Below, piece after piece: positions 1-10,389 of a stretch of 64,000 nt of DNA. Each line of letters opens with the position of its first letter. Positions within the stretch are counted from its first letter, which is position 1. Location: the NCBI RefSeq assembly GCF_949628215.1, contig NC_134288.1, positions 1,984,001 through 2,048,000 of the forward strand, read 5' to 3'. The stretch comes from Phalacrocorax aristotelis. Its lineage: Eukaryota; Chordata; Aves; Suliformes; Phalacrocoracidae. The notes under the pieces were generated by a model. That model was not told the origin of the DNA, ran no database searches, and worked only from the letters and a program-made list of their open reading frames with translations. A program made the translations under genes and the position numbers.

Positions 1-950
1 GGCATCGGGAAGGTCAACAAGGTTCAGATCCTCAAAGGCACGTTGGTGTCGAACTCCAATCAAAGTGATGGCAACGAGGCTCTAAATCCTGCTCCTGCCT
101 GGGCTCATCCTGGACCGGGGCTTCCTAACTGCATCATGGCAAAGGCCTGTAGGAGAGTTTGTTCTGTGGCGTCTCTCTCCTGGAGGGGAACTAGCATGTG
201 AGGGACACTTGTCTGCCCCTCCAAAAGTCTAATGCGAGTGTAATGACCCGACCACTGCCCCAAGGCTGATCCACACCCTTGCTACAGCCGGAGGGGCACG
301 CGGGGAGCCTGCCTGCTGGCCGCATCCACAGGGAAGCAGAGGGCACTGCCCTGCCAGGCACTGCCACTCGCTGCCAGCCGGCTCCATTTCCCCACAGCGC
401 CTCTGGCATTGAGTAAGCCGGTGCAAAGCAGGAGCACCTTTGCACAGGTAAAATGTCGTGGGCAGCAGGGAGTGCGGTTCAGGCTGGCCACCCTGCCTCA
501 GGTGGGCAGCTCTGCCAGCGGGCACTGCCTGCCTGCACAGCACCTCGCTCCTGTGCCCGTCCCTGTCCCAGGGAAAGGAGAGGGGAGCATTCAGGGCCCC
601 AGGGATGGGAGGAGAGGAATGAGCTCTGCCTTCCCCCTCTTCAGGACGCACACATCCGATGCAGGCCAGGGCCACGCTCAGTGCCAGCAGCCGCTCAGTG
701 CCAGCAGTTGCTAGGTGAGGTGGGCACAGACACTTAGGTGTGGGCTGGGGGGGCAGCCGGCAGCCCTTCTCCCTCCGAGGTGCCAGCCTGGGGCCAGGCC
801 CTCCTGTTGGCTGCTGTCCCCCTGCCTGTGGAGGAAGCAGGCAGCCCCGGCACACGGGTGCTCACGGACGCCACGCACCTCCCCACTTGCCCCACACAGG
901 CCTGTTCCCTCTATCGCACTTGTGTGTTCCCTGGCACACCCCCACAGCTC
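1..950. other. Left-edge non-coding sequence, no gene recognised
   Basis: Moderately GC-rich sequence with several short overlapping open frames on both strands. None has a recognisable domain, and the frames overlap one another as expected for chance ORFs in GC-rich DNA. By synteny this should be the first intron of DLGAP4 on the minus strand, but no exon is identifiable here. Confidence 0.5.
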
Positions 951-954
951 CCCC

Positions 955-1480
955 CCCCCGCCACATCACTTCCCGAAACACACGCGTGCACGCGCCACGC
1001 ACACCCGGAGCAGCGCACACGCATGCACCAGGATGCGCACACACGCACGCTCAGGCTGGGGTTGCTCCCACACACAGGCTCAATGCGGTTGGCACGCACG
1101 CCGAAACGGGGACACGCTCAGCTCCACATCCCTCACCCTGACAGGCGTTTCGTGGATCTCACACCCAGGCACAAACGCACACGCCGGCTCCGCAGTGGAT
1201 CCCACACACACGCGCAAACATTCAGCCTGGGGCTCTCGCACACGCACGCACATATAAGCGCAATGTGGCTCCCAGGGAGACGGTGGCAGGGACGGGCTTT
1301 GCTGTGGCTCTTGCACCCAGCCTGCGCAGCCGTGGAGCCCCAACACGCTGCAGCCAGCACCTGCACACCACGGCCTCCCACTGCCCTGTGCACAAACACC
1401 CGTGGGGTGTGATGGGCCACGCCCCACCCCCCCCGTGGGTGCTGGATCACACACATACAAACACACACACAGAGCCCGAT
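955..1480. repeat. CA/CACG-rich low-complexity tract
   Basis: An extended degenerate run of CACA, CACG and GCAC units covers about 960-1260 and resumes at 1450-1475. It contains a C-homopolymer near 1425-1434. It is an old, substituted dinucleotide microsatellite rather than a clean array. Alternating purine-pyrimidine sequence of this kind can adopt Z-DNA. Open frames through it are composition artefacts, rich in His, Thr, Arg and Ala. Confidence 0.75.
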
Positions 1481-1511
1481 TGCTCCGCAGCTGCTTAACT
1501 CCTTGTTGCCT

Positions 1512-1750
1512 GGCCCCAGCACCACCCAGCCCAGCTCCGCACCATCCGGCCCGGCCTCAGCATCACCGAGCCCTTCCCCAACATCACCGAGCCTTTCCCC
1601 AGCATCGTCCAGCCCTTCCCCTGCACCACCGAGCCCTTCCCCAGCATCGTCCAGCCCGGCTCCAGCATCACTGAGCCCATCTCCAGCACCGTCCATCCCC
1701 ACGCCCCGCACCGTCCAGCCCAGCTCCGCACCCTCCAGCCCGTCCCGGCT
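1512..1750. repeat. 21-bp minisatellite, about 11 imperfect units
   Basis: Units of about 21 bp, resembling AGCATCACCGAGCCCTTCCCC, repeat in tandem with substitutions, for example GCATCGTCCAGCCC and GCACCGTCCAGCCC. The period is a multiple of three, so all frames stay open through it. That explains the Ser/Pro-rich plus-strand and Gly/Ala/Glu-rich minus-strand ORFs. It lies just inside the presumed DLGAP4 first intron, downstream of the donor at 1864. Confidence 0.8.
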
Positions 1751-1943
1751 CCACACACGCTCTCCCGGCTTGCGCGTCCAGCTCCCGGTCCCCGTCCCGG
1801 TCCCCCCCGCGCCGTCGGGCCGGCCCCGCCGCAGCCCCCGCGGCCCCCGGCCCGCCCGCTCACCTCGATCGGCGGCGGCGGGATGCGGCGCCCGGGCCGG
1901 AGCGGTCCGGTGGCGGGGCAGCGCCCGCTCCTCCCAGCGCCCC

Positions 1944-1960
1944 GGCGGCGGCGGCGGCGG
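1944..1960. repeat. (GGC)n trinucleotide run
   Basis: Uninterrupted GGC units, just under six, inside the CpG island and inside the candidate first exon. In the minus-strand frame it reads as an arginine run (CGC codons). Confidence 0.85.
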
Positions 1961-1986
1961 GCTCGGCGGGGGGCCTGGCTTGGCTC

Positions 1987-2025
1987 GGCCCGGCCCGGCC
2001 CGGCCCCGGCCCCGGCCCCGGCCCC
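1987..2025. repeat. (GGCCC)3(GGCCCC)4 run; GGGGCC hexamer array on the minus strand
   Basis: Read directly: three GGCCC units followed by four GGCCCC units, 39 bp without interruption. On the minus strand, the presumed transcribed sense strand, this is four GGGGCC units followed by three GGGCC units, a strong G-quadruplex-forming pattern. It lies within the candidate first exon, 123 bp upstream of its donor. Confidence 0.9.
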
Positions 2026-2228
2026 TGGCCGGCCGCCGCTGCCCCCCTGCCCGCGGCGCGGTCCGGCCGCCTCGCCCCTATGCGGAGGCTCCAGCAGCAC
2101 CGAGGCGATGCCCATTCATTCAGCTTGTCCCCCGCAGCCCTCCCCTTCCGCCCCGCGCTCCCAGCCTCCTGGATGGAGGTGGCTAGCGATGCTGCAGCGG
2201 TACCCAGAGCCCCCGGAGAGTACAGCGC

Positions 2229-2306
2229 GGAGAGGAGGGAGGGAGGGAGAGGAGGAGGAAGGAGAGCAGAAGGAGGGAAGAGGGAAGAGAGAGGGAGAGG
2301 GAGATG
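2229..2306. repeat. GA/GGA-rich purine tract
   Basis: About 78 bp of almost pure purine on the plus strand (GAGG, GGGA and AGAG units), hence a polypyrimidine tract on the minus strand directly upstream of the CpG-island exon. Such mirror-like purine tracts are common at vertebrate promoters and can form H-DNA or bind GAGA-like factors. Confidence 0.8.
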
Positions 2307-2309
2307 GCT

Positions 2310-5300
2310 GCCCCCAAAACCAGAGCTGGATCTGGAGAAGACTCTGGGATTTCCACAAGGAAATCAGGGCAGGGAGCGCAGCGGGGCCGGCACAGCACCC
2401 TCCGCCCAGCCCGGCACAGCACCCCGGCACGGCACCGAGGGACGCCGTCAGGGTGGCAAGGGCGAGCAATGCCCGGTGATTGCGGGCGGTGGGCACGGCC
2501 CGGTGCAGAGCCAGAGCAGTGTCTGGGCTCCCCTGCAAAACTGAAATGTCCTCCTCCCCCTCCGAGTCAGGTCTCCAGCCGCCCCAGCCAGGAGCTTGGC
2601 TTTAAAGACCCATAGAGCTTCTGCCCATGTTGCCAACCCAGCGTGCACAGCCTACATGCTTGGCCCTGCATCTGCCCTTGCAGCCTCCCAGCTTTGCCAT
2701 CCTCAGATGGGGCTCCTCCACCCCTCTGCACAGCCGGGACCCCCTCAAAAGGTACCAGGTCCACGTGTCCTGAGCCCCAGAATAGTGTCCTGCACACCAC
2801 ATCAAAGTTTCTCAGCTTTTCCTAAACTGTGTCTTGCTCAACGCTCTGGAAAAGAACCCACTGGCCATCTGCCACAGTGATTTTCATTTACAGCCTTGCA
2901 CAAATTAGGCTCAAACTGTTCACTTGCTTCTCCTCTTTTGCCCACGGCTTTTGGTCACTCCATTGCATGTGTGTCTTCCTAGGCACCAGCTTGCCATGGA
3001 CTGGGGGTGACCTTGCCAGGCCTGGCAGCCAGCACTGGGCTGCAGGCAAGTGTACTTGCTCCTCACATGTTCTCTCATCTTCTTAGGATGCTCTGCTCCT
3101 AACTGGGTGGAAGGCACTGCCCCTGCCCAGCCTGCCTGTCCTCCATAGTCTGGGGGAATAGCCCATCTATTCAGATGCCTCTTCAAGGTGTGTGCGGGCC
3201 ACGCAACTGAACTTCTAAGGACATGGAGCAGATGAGTCCATGCAGGATGTTGAGCAAGGGCTCTTGGATCACTTCCCCCCCACCACCACGGATTCACAGC
3301 CTGGTCTCAAACAATTCAGGTATCTGTGATTTCAGAGGTGAATGATTGCTAATTCATGGGCCTTGCTGCTTTGGGAGGCCTGATAAGGGCTGCCCCATGA
3401 GAAAGTGAGGTGTTAGGAGAGCCAAGCAGTGGTCATTTCTAAAAACTAACACCCCAGCTGCAGTGCACCTCTGTTTCCCTACCTAGAGGCTTCAGAGTCT
3501 GGTCTGAGAGATGAGTACAAGATGCTATGAGTAGCTCTCCTGGTTATTTTCTCATCACTTTGCCCCAGCGCTTTTGCAAATGGAAAGCTTGGCTTTCTGG
3601 GGAAGAGGCTTCATTCTTTAAGGAAAATGGAAATATACAGATTTTTTTTTTCCTTCCTGTAGCAGATTCAGCAAAAGTGCAGCTGCCTTCACAGCCTTGA
3701 ATACAGAATTGACCATTCAGTTCATCCCTAAGGGGAAATGACCAAGTAGAGAAGAACAACGAGCGCCACAGTGCTCTCTGCATCCTCTAAAGGCTTTCTC
3801 AACCCAGGCATTTTCCTCTCCCAAGTTTCAGGGGTGTCTGGCTCCCTTTGCAGGGCAATGAAGGCTACCCACATGCTTTCAAAACCCCTCTCTAAATGCC
3901 TACCAGTTTCAAAATGTTTTTTTTCTTCTTAAATTGAAATTTGGCAGTTTATTTGTCAATGATACTGGGGCCCAGATGCATGGGGACAAAAGAGAGCAGA
4001 AGCTGAGTGAATGTCTTACTTCGAAAGGCATCACACTGCTGCAGAGGCAAAGTGCATTTCATCTCCGTCAAAGGCAAGAAGGCTTCTGGATCCCAGTGGC
4101 AGGTCCAGTCAGTTTTGAATTTTTTTGCTTTGAGGGGCAATGCGTTTTCCATCATCCTGCCTATTCTACAGCCCTCCCAAGCCTTATGTCAGCCCCAACT
4201 GTCCGAGGGGAAATGAAGATGAAGGCATGGATAATGCTATTGGTTGCTGATTTTACCACGACTGTACGCATGCTCCTCAGAAAAGCCACTTGGTGTCCTA
4301 CACCCAGATCCCAGGGTGATGGAGAGCAGCCCTGGCAGGCTGGCACGCTCCCCATTGTGTTTTTAGTTAGCAACGCAGCAAAGCCCATGTGGAGGAACAA
4401 GATGGTAAGGAGGGATATTGTTAATGAAAGGTAACTGGGGAGGTTTGTCTGCAAAACAGCCCAAAGCTTTACTTCTCAGGTGTACAGGAGTCAGGAGGGG
4501 ACTTGGGCACTAGCAGGAAAGCCACAGGCAGCCATAGAGGCTTCTCCAAGAGAAGACAAATGGCTCCTGTTCTTGGTGATAAAGGAGGGAACGTCAAGGA
4601 GTCACAGGAAGAGGTGACACATTCAAGGCAAAGGGGAAATAATCTTTCCAGGAAGCGTGTCATGAGTATTCGTTGACATGGCTGCTGTTGTCAGGCCAGA
4701 GAAAAGAGTGCAGCAGTAATCAAACAGCAACGTACCTGAGCACAGGCAAGTATTCTAGCTGGAGAAATTGGTATGAAAGGCTTTATATGGAAGCAGTATA
4801 TGGAGAGAACATGTGGGACTCAGGCACATCTGGGATGAGGGAGCTTAGCTCAAGGTGGTGCAGAGCAGTGCAGCACAGAGGTCTTGTCTGCTCGTGAGAG
4901 GTGGGGGAAGGCTTTGGTGAGAGACAACAAACTGCTCTCACTGTGTTGAAATTGGGCTGATGGGCCAGACCTCCACCAGGAAATGTAAGCCAGGCTGGCT
5001 GATTTTTTTTTTTGAAAGAGACAAGTCTGGCACAGCACGGTAGTTCTGAGAGTCACCATAGAGATAGCGGTTGGAGTTGGTGGGTGGCGGAGATTGCCCA
5101 GAGATAATGTGTGAAAGGAGAACAGAAAGGGTTGAAGGACAGGATGCTGTGGGCATCCAGCAGAAGAGGGAGGCAGGCATAAGGTAAAGCCAGAGAAGCA
5201 GAGAGGAAAAAGGCAGGCAGAAAACCAGGGAAGGACATCAGAGGACCCCAGAAGGACCAGCTTTCTAAGCCAGTGTGGCTGAATATGTGGAGACCAGGAG

Positions 5301-8300
5301 AAAGATCAAAGATGAGGACTGAGCATAGCTTTGGAACCATCATGAGAAACCTGGGCACAGGACTCTGTGCTGAGCAATGGGACAGGAGGCAGAGACAGTG
5401 TGAGTGTAGGGGTGGAGGACCAGAAGGGCTGGGGGAGGTGGGGGCAGCAATCTGAGGGGATTTCTCCAGGCTAAGGGATGTTTGTGCTGTAAGCCTGAGG
5501 GGCTCTAGCACGGGTTAGGGAGAGAGCAGAGCAGAGAAGAGGGAGGCTGTGAGGGGGCTGTCCCCATGGGAGGGAAGGGGTGGGGTTGCCAGCAGAAACA
5601 GAGAAAGCCAGAAAAGTCCCATCAAGGTGACAGGGGAGATTCGTCTTCACAGAGGAGCAGAAGAGGATGAGGGTTGACAAGTCAGTATCCCTTACATCCG
5701 TTATGAAGACAGGCAGGATGCTGTGTGGGAGCTAAATTCGCTGAGAGGAACAGAGTCACTTAGGGAGGAGGCAGAACCAAATGCAAAGGGTACTGTTTTG
5801 AGTCGAGGAGTTGGCTTGAGTTTGTGACTTGCACTGTGGCACTGTATGAGCAATGGAAACTTGGAGTGCGTGAGAAAAAAAGCCACCCTGGTTACACAAA
5901 GGCCCTTCTATTTCAAGTTGTATCCTCCTGGAAGTTTAGCTAGTGAATGGTTTTGCAGCCCACAGGACAGTCTTTGAAGGTAGCCTGCAACTCTCTGCCG
6001 TTGTCTATATCCCAAGTGCTCTCAGACACATGGAGGGATAGAGAAGGGGAGATGCAATGAACGCAGTATGGATTGGCATCCCCCAAGCTCATGTGACTCT
6101 TCCAGTGAGATCCTACAACCCCCTGCACATTCAGGGTGCTGCAGATACCTCTGGAGACCACTGAGGGGGAAAGGCCAGAAAATCTGCAGTGGGCTGTAAA
6201 AGATCAGCGTTGCATGCACAGCATGGTGCAGACCTCCTGCACCTCCCAGCTAGGCAGAGAGCAGGCCTGCTTTGCTTTGATATTCCGTCAATGAATCGCT
6301 CAGAAGCCGACTCTTCTCCTCTCTGCTCCTTGTTGAATTCAAACGCTGGTGAGTAACAGCCTGCTCAAAACCTTGGCCCCAGTCTTCCCATGCTCTCTGT
6401 GTCCTGCTCACAGAAAATGTCTCCCTCTGCCCCTGCCTTAATCTTGGATGGCAACTCTTACAAAGTCTGTTTCATCAAGGACGAATGGTCCATCAGACCA
6501 GCCTCTGCTACCCTTTGGCATAAAATTCCTCCTAACCAGGTAATGGTTCATTCCAGGCAATGTGGCTTTGCTGGAGGCTTGAAGTCCACATCTTCTCTGA
6601 GGACAGATGGAACAGTTATTTCATAGGCACTTACAGGGAGGTTATGGGTCTCTTCCCCTGCCTGAACAAGCTGGACACCATCAGCACATCTGAGTAGAGA
6701 CATGTTCCACATAGACAAGAAGTATCACCTGTAGTTGATGATACCTTGGAATAAAAAAAATCCTGCGCCCTACCTCGGAGAGTACGCAAAAGAGGGCACA
6801 CCAAGAACTGAATACCCAGAAGGGTGAAATAAGTGGACTGAACTCAGTCAGACCCTCACGTTTGCAATGCACCAAATTCAATACACGATGGGCCAAGCAA
6901 TGAGCACAGTAGGGCTGACAGTATAAGGCCATATCTAGTTATCTGAAGGGATGCCAGGGAGGAAGGCTGAGGAGTAATGGGATAAAACTGAAGGAAATAG
7001 CTTAGTAAGATTCAGAAAGAAGCTTAGGCACTTATGGAGAAGAGGAGCATCTGCAGTCGCATTAGGCCAGAGAGGGAAGCAAACAAGGTACAGCAGACCT
7101 CCTGCTGCAGACCAAGAGCTGCTGGCCAGCCAGGATTCAGCCCCACAGGACGTGACTGCACAGTTAAGCACATTAAGAGCATATAATTACTTCCTTGGGA
7201 GCATCTGCCATGAGCCACTGTTGGACATCCAGTGTTGGACTAGGCAGGCCATCAGTGTGCTCCAGTGTGACTGTTTGCATGTTTTTACTGCAGAAAACCA
7301 TGGCTTGGGCACTCGGTAACAGTTTAGGATACTGTCCATCTGTTCCTTGAGAGATACTGGTATATTTAGTACCTGCAAAGTTCTGGGTAATATTCTATGA
7401 GAAATGAGTCTACCAGGAAAGGAAGAGGGAAATGAACCAGGCAGCTTCAACCTTCCTTCCATGACTCAGGAGCTCATTTTGCTACCACACTCTGGCCGCA
7501 GCCGACGGGCAGTACTGCATCTGCTGAGCAGGGGAGCAGCTTCACCCGGCAGCTGCTGAGCAGCTGCAGCCACAGCCCCTTCTCCTGCCACACCGGGCCG
7601 GGGAAGGCCCGAGGTACAAGGGCAGTGCCAGGGGGAGTGTGCTGTATCCATCAGCACCTCCGACCTGCAGGATGCCCCAAAGATGCCAAAGCTTTGCAGA
7701 GCTTTGCTCCTAGAGACTCTTGCTGCTCTCCTCTGCCGCCAGCATGGCTGAAGAGCTCTAGGGGAGGTGCTGCAGGCAAGAAAGGACAAAACACTGTTTT
7801 GCAAAGAGTGCAGTGAGTCAGTCAGCTAATTCAAGGCAAAGATCTCTTCCAGAAAATAAAGATAAGGAGGAAGCTGCTTGTTCTGTAAGTGTGAGTCCAG
7901 GAAGGCTGGATGGCAGCACCTGCAGAGCTGCACAAGCATCTCTGTGCTCCCTGCCTCCTGCTGCATTTTGTTCATATGGGCTCCGGGCCACGGCTGCACA
8001 CTGCAGCTTGTCCACTGAACAAGGGACCAAGGCCTCAGGCTGTGGGAAGTTCTGGGCTTGACCCACAGAAAGCAGCCAGGGCTCCATTCAGCCAGGGATC
8101 AGGCTGCAGTTTCAGAGCATCTTACCAGCTCTGATACCAAATTTCATTCCCACATCATTTTTTGTTCAGTCTCTGCTACTCCAGCAGTGCTAGGGGGTGG
8201 TGGGGTCCTGGCTGAGCCACTCTGCCTGGGTTTCCATCTAGCTTAGCATCCATCATGCTAACTTAGCCACCGCTGAGTCCCTGTGCAATGAACGGTGAGG

Positions 8301-10240
8301 TGGCCCTTTCTGAGGCTTTAAATACAGCAGTGAGGATGGACGCTGGGTACCTACATATCACAACAGAGATCGTTTTCTAGATGCTTGTTGCTTGGCAGCC
8401 AAAGGCTTAGAAATGTCAATTTCTAATTAAAACCATGCACCCAAAATCTACACACCCTCCCCAAAAGCCAGTATTTTTATACACTGCTCTCAGCTGCAGT
8501 GGGCACGGTAATAGCTCTCAGCATGCGGACATCCAGGAACAAGCCACGTTTCTGCCAGGGAGGATGCAGGTGAGATAGATGCACCAGCTAAGCAGAAATG
8601 CATTCAATTAAAAAAAAGAGATGCAACCTGATAAGAAGGGAGGTTGAGGATGTGACCCAGAAATAGAAATGAGGAAGGCTTCACTGGAACACACAACAGG
8701 CACGGCAGAGTGTGCTCATCACAAAAACGACAGACGTGTATTGTCACTTTCCCACGTGAGATGTAAATGCCGAGGCCTGGACCTAGGGACAGGCTGAACA
8801 GAGGAGCTGACAGCCTCACTTTGGGCAGGAGACACAGTAAACCCCGACCTCTGTGGCATCAGTCCCCTGGCAAAAGCGGGAGGTAATGCCACGGTGAAGC
8901 CTAAGCATGCAAAAAATCAGCCTCGCTAAAAAGTGCCATAAGACAAATTACTATTTTTTTAAATCCATGTCATTGGATTACAGATCTGGAGAGGTTAAAA
9001 ACAAGAATTGTTGGCAGTTGTATTTGCTTTCTGGTATATAAACCTTTAGAGTTTGTATTTCTAAGCTGTTACATGAGAATAACGCCAAGGGCACGGAGAG
9101 AGGAAAGGCGGGGAGAGGCGCTGAGACTCCCCGGATTCGTGCTCCCCCAGAACGTGTCTCTGGGCAGACAGGTTGTGGGAGGTTACAAATACTTGCAGCT
9201 ACTGGGAAATGCCCAGTGAAGCCCTGAGCTGAGACGCTGCAGGGTGGGCAGCGGCACCAGACCCTGCCGTGGGCAGAGCCGGCCCCACCACTGGGCTGCG
9301 AGAACATGGGTGCTTGCAGGAGCAGACTGCCTCACTGGAAAATTTATTTTATTTTTGGACAAAAGTTTGAAGAACCTCTTTTTAGCATTTTCTCACGGAA
9401 TAATTCTGGGTTTCTGCTTCTAACTGACATTCAATTTCAACATCTGAGCTAGGGATAAAATGAATATTTTTACAACCTGACTGAATTCAAACCAAAATGC
9501 TTAGAAATGATGAAACTGTCATCCACGGAGCAAAGCAGAGGTGGCAGGCAACTACAGCCGCGTTTATAACCGTGGAGCTGTATTTGCCTGGTTCAGCCTG
9601 GAGAAACCTTTCCTAAGCCGGGTGCTGGCTGCCAGGCAGCCCAGCCGCAGCCCCCCCACTCGGCCTGCCCAGCCAGGGGCTGCCCAGCGGAGATTTGCTC
9701 CGGACACCAGACAGCGCACGCCCTGGGGCAGGGGCTTTCGTTATTTTAGGGTTGCTTTACCACGGCAAATAGGCCTTGGTGCTAGGCTGATCTTTTCCAT
9801 CACGTTGCCTGCCTTCCTTCATGCTATATTCAGCTGATCTCAGAAGACATTTGATTGGCAGGTCATACCTAACACATTTTCTTTTAACTTTTGCAGTTAC
9901 CTTGTAAAAGAGATTCTTATAAAAAGGACTTTGATACCTTCTTTTCCTCAGATGGAATAAGTAACCCTGATACAGGGGTCAGTGTGAGATGTTTCTCCTC
10001 ATAGATACACCAAGAACAACACTTCTTTTGTTTTCCTGAGGAGATACATCTTACGTCACGTATGCTGTAAAATCATCCTCTAACTAGTGAGGTTCAAATA
10101 CACAACTGCTTTATATATTATAGGTTTTTTTATATATGTATGATGCATATCAGCAGAAATCTCCTTCAGTGGCTGTGTCTCATCAGCAAGTCATGGCCCA
10201 AGAGGTGAGGCTGGTGGTGGGGACCAGGAGATGTGTGCTC
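2310..10240. other. Intergenic/upstream non-coding sequence
   Basis: Nearly 8 kb of mixed-composition sequence. Open frames are short, none continues across plausible splice sites, and none resembles a known protein. Short homopolymer runs occur at 3640-3650 and 5006-5015. AT-rich stretches at 8930-9070 and 9335-9530 stand out against their surroundings and could be conserved non-coding elements, but conservation cannot be judged from one sequence. I see no recognisable transposon. Confidence 0.5.
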
Positions 10241-10254
10241 CTACCCAAGCTAAG

Positions 10255-10385
10255 CTGCTGATGCAAACGCCTGCTGCCGGCAGCGCCGACTGCGCACGGT
10301 GCTGAGGCTGGTGAGACGTGCTGTCACCGCCTGCATCGGGCCACGCTGGGCGGGCAGTGCCGCGGCTGGTGGGCAGAGCTCAGAG
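10255..10385. promoter_or_regulatory. Small CpG cluster
   Basis: A short GC-rich block with about a dozen CpGs in otherwise CpG-poor DNA. It contains a plus-strand donor-like GAGGCTG|GTGAGA at 10310/10311. It is too short to call an island with confidence. It could be a minor promoter or enhancer, or a relic. Confidence 0.3.
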
Positions 10386-10389
10386 CCTG

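Larger units (their letters stand above)
1864..2200 (-). other. DLGAP4: Candidate first exon of DLGAP4 (5'UTR or short N-terminal coding)
   Basis: On the minus strand the sequence GATCGAG|GTGAGC gives a near-consensus 5' splice site with the exon edge at 1864. The right boundary (transcription start) is not visible; about 2200 is a guess from the end of the CpG-dense block. An ATG at 2115 opens a frame of exactly 84 codons to the donor in phase 0, with a Gly-Ala and Arg-rich translation. Its start context is weak (T at -3) and I recognise no protein in it, so I favour a non-coding 5' exon. A first exon of another gene cannot be excluded. Confidence 0.5.
1780..2210. promoter_or_regulatory. DLGAP4: CpG island, presumed DLGAP4 5' promoter
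   Basis: Extremely GC-rich, CpG-dense sequence with GGC and GGCCCC repeat runs and a strong minus-strand splice donor at its left end. A CpG island over a first exon is typical of vertebrate promoters. Assignment to DLGAP4 is inferred only from gene order (EPB41L1, AAR2, then DLGAP4 on the same strand in human). No DLGAP4 coding sequence is visible in the window. Confidence 0.6.

Noticed and set aside
1495-2186. Overlapping 206- and 227-codon frames on opposite strands near the left CpG island
   Set aside because: Both run through the 21-bp minisatellite, whose period is a multiple of three and keeps all frames open.
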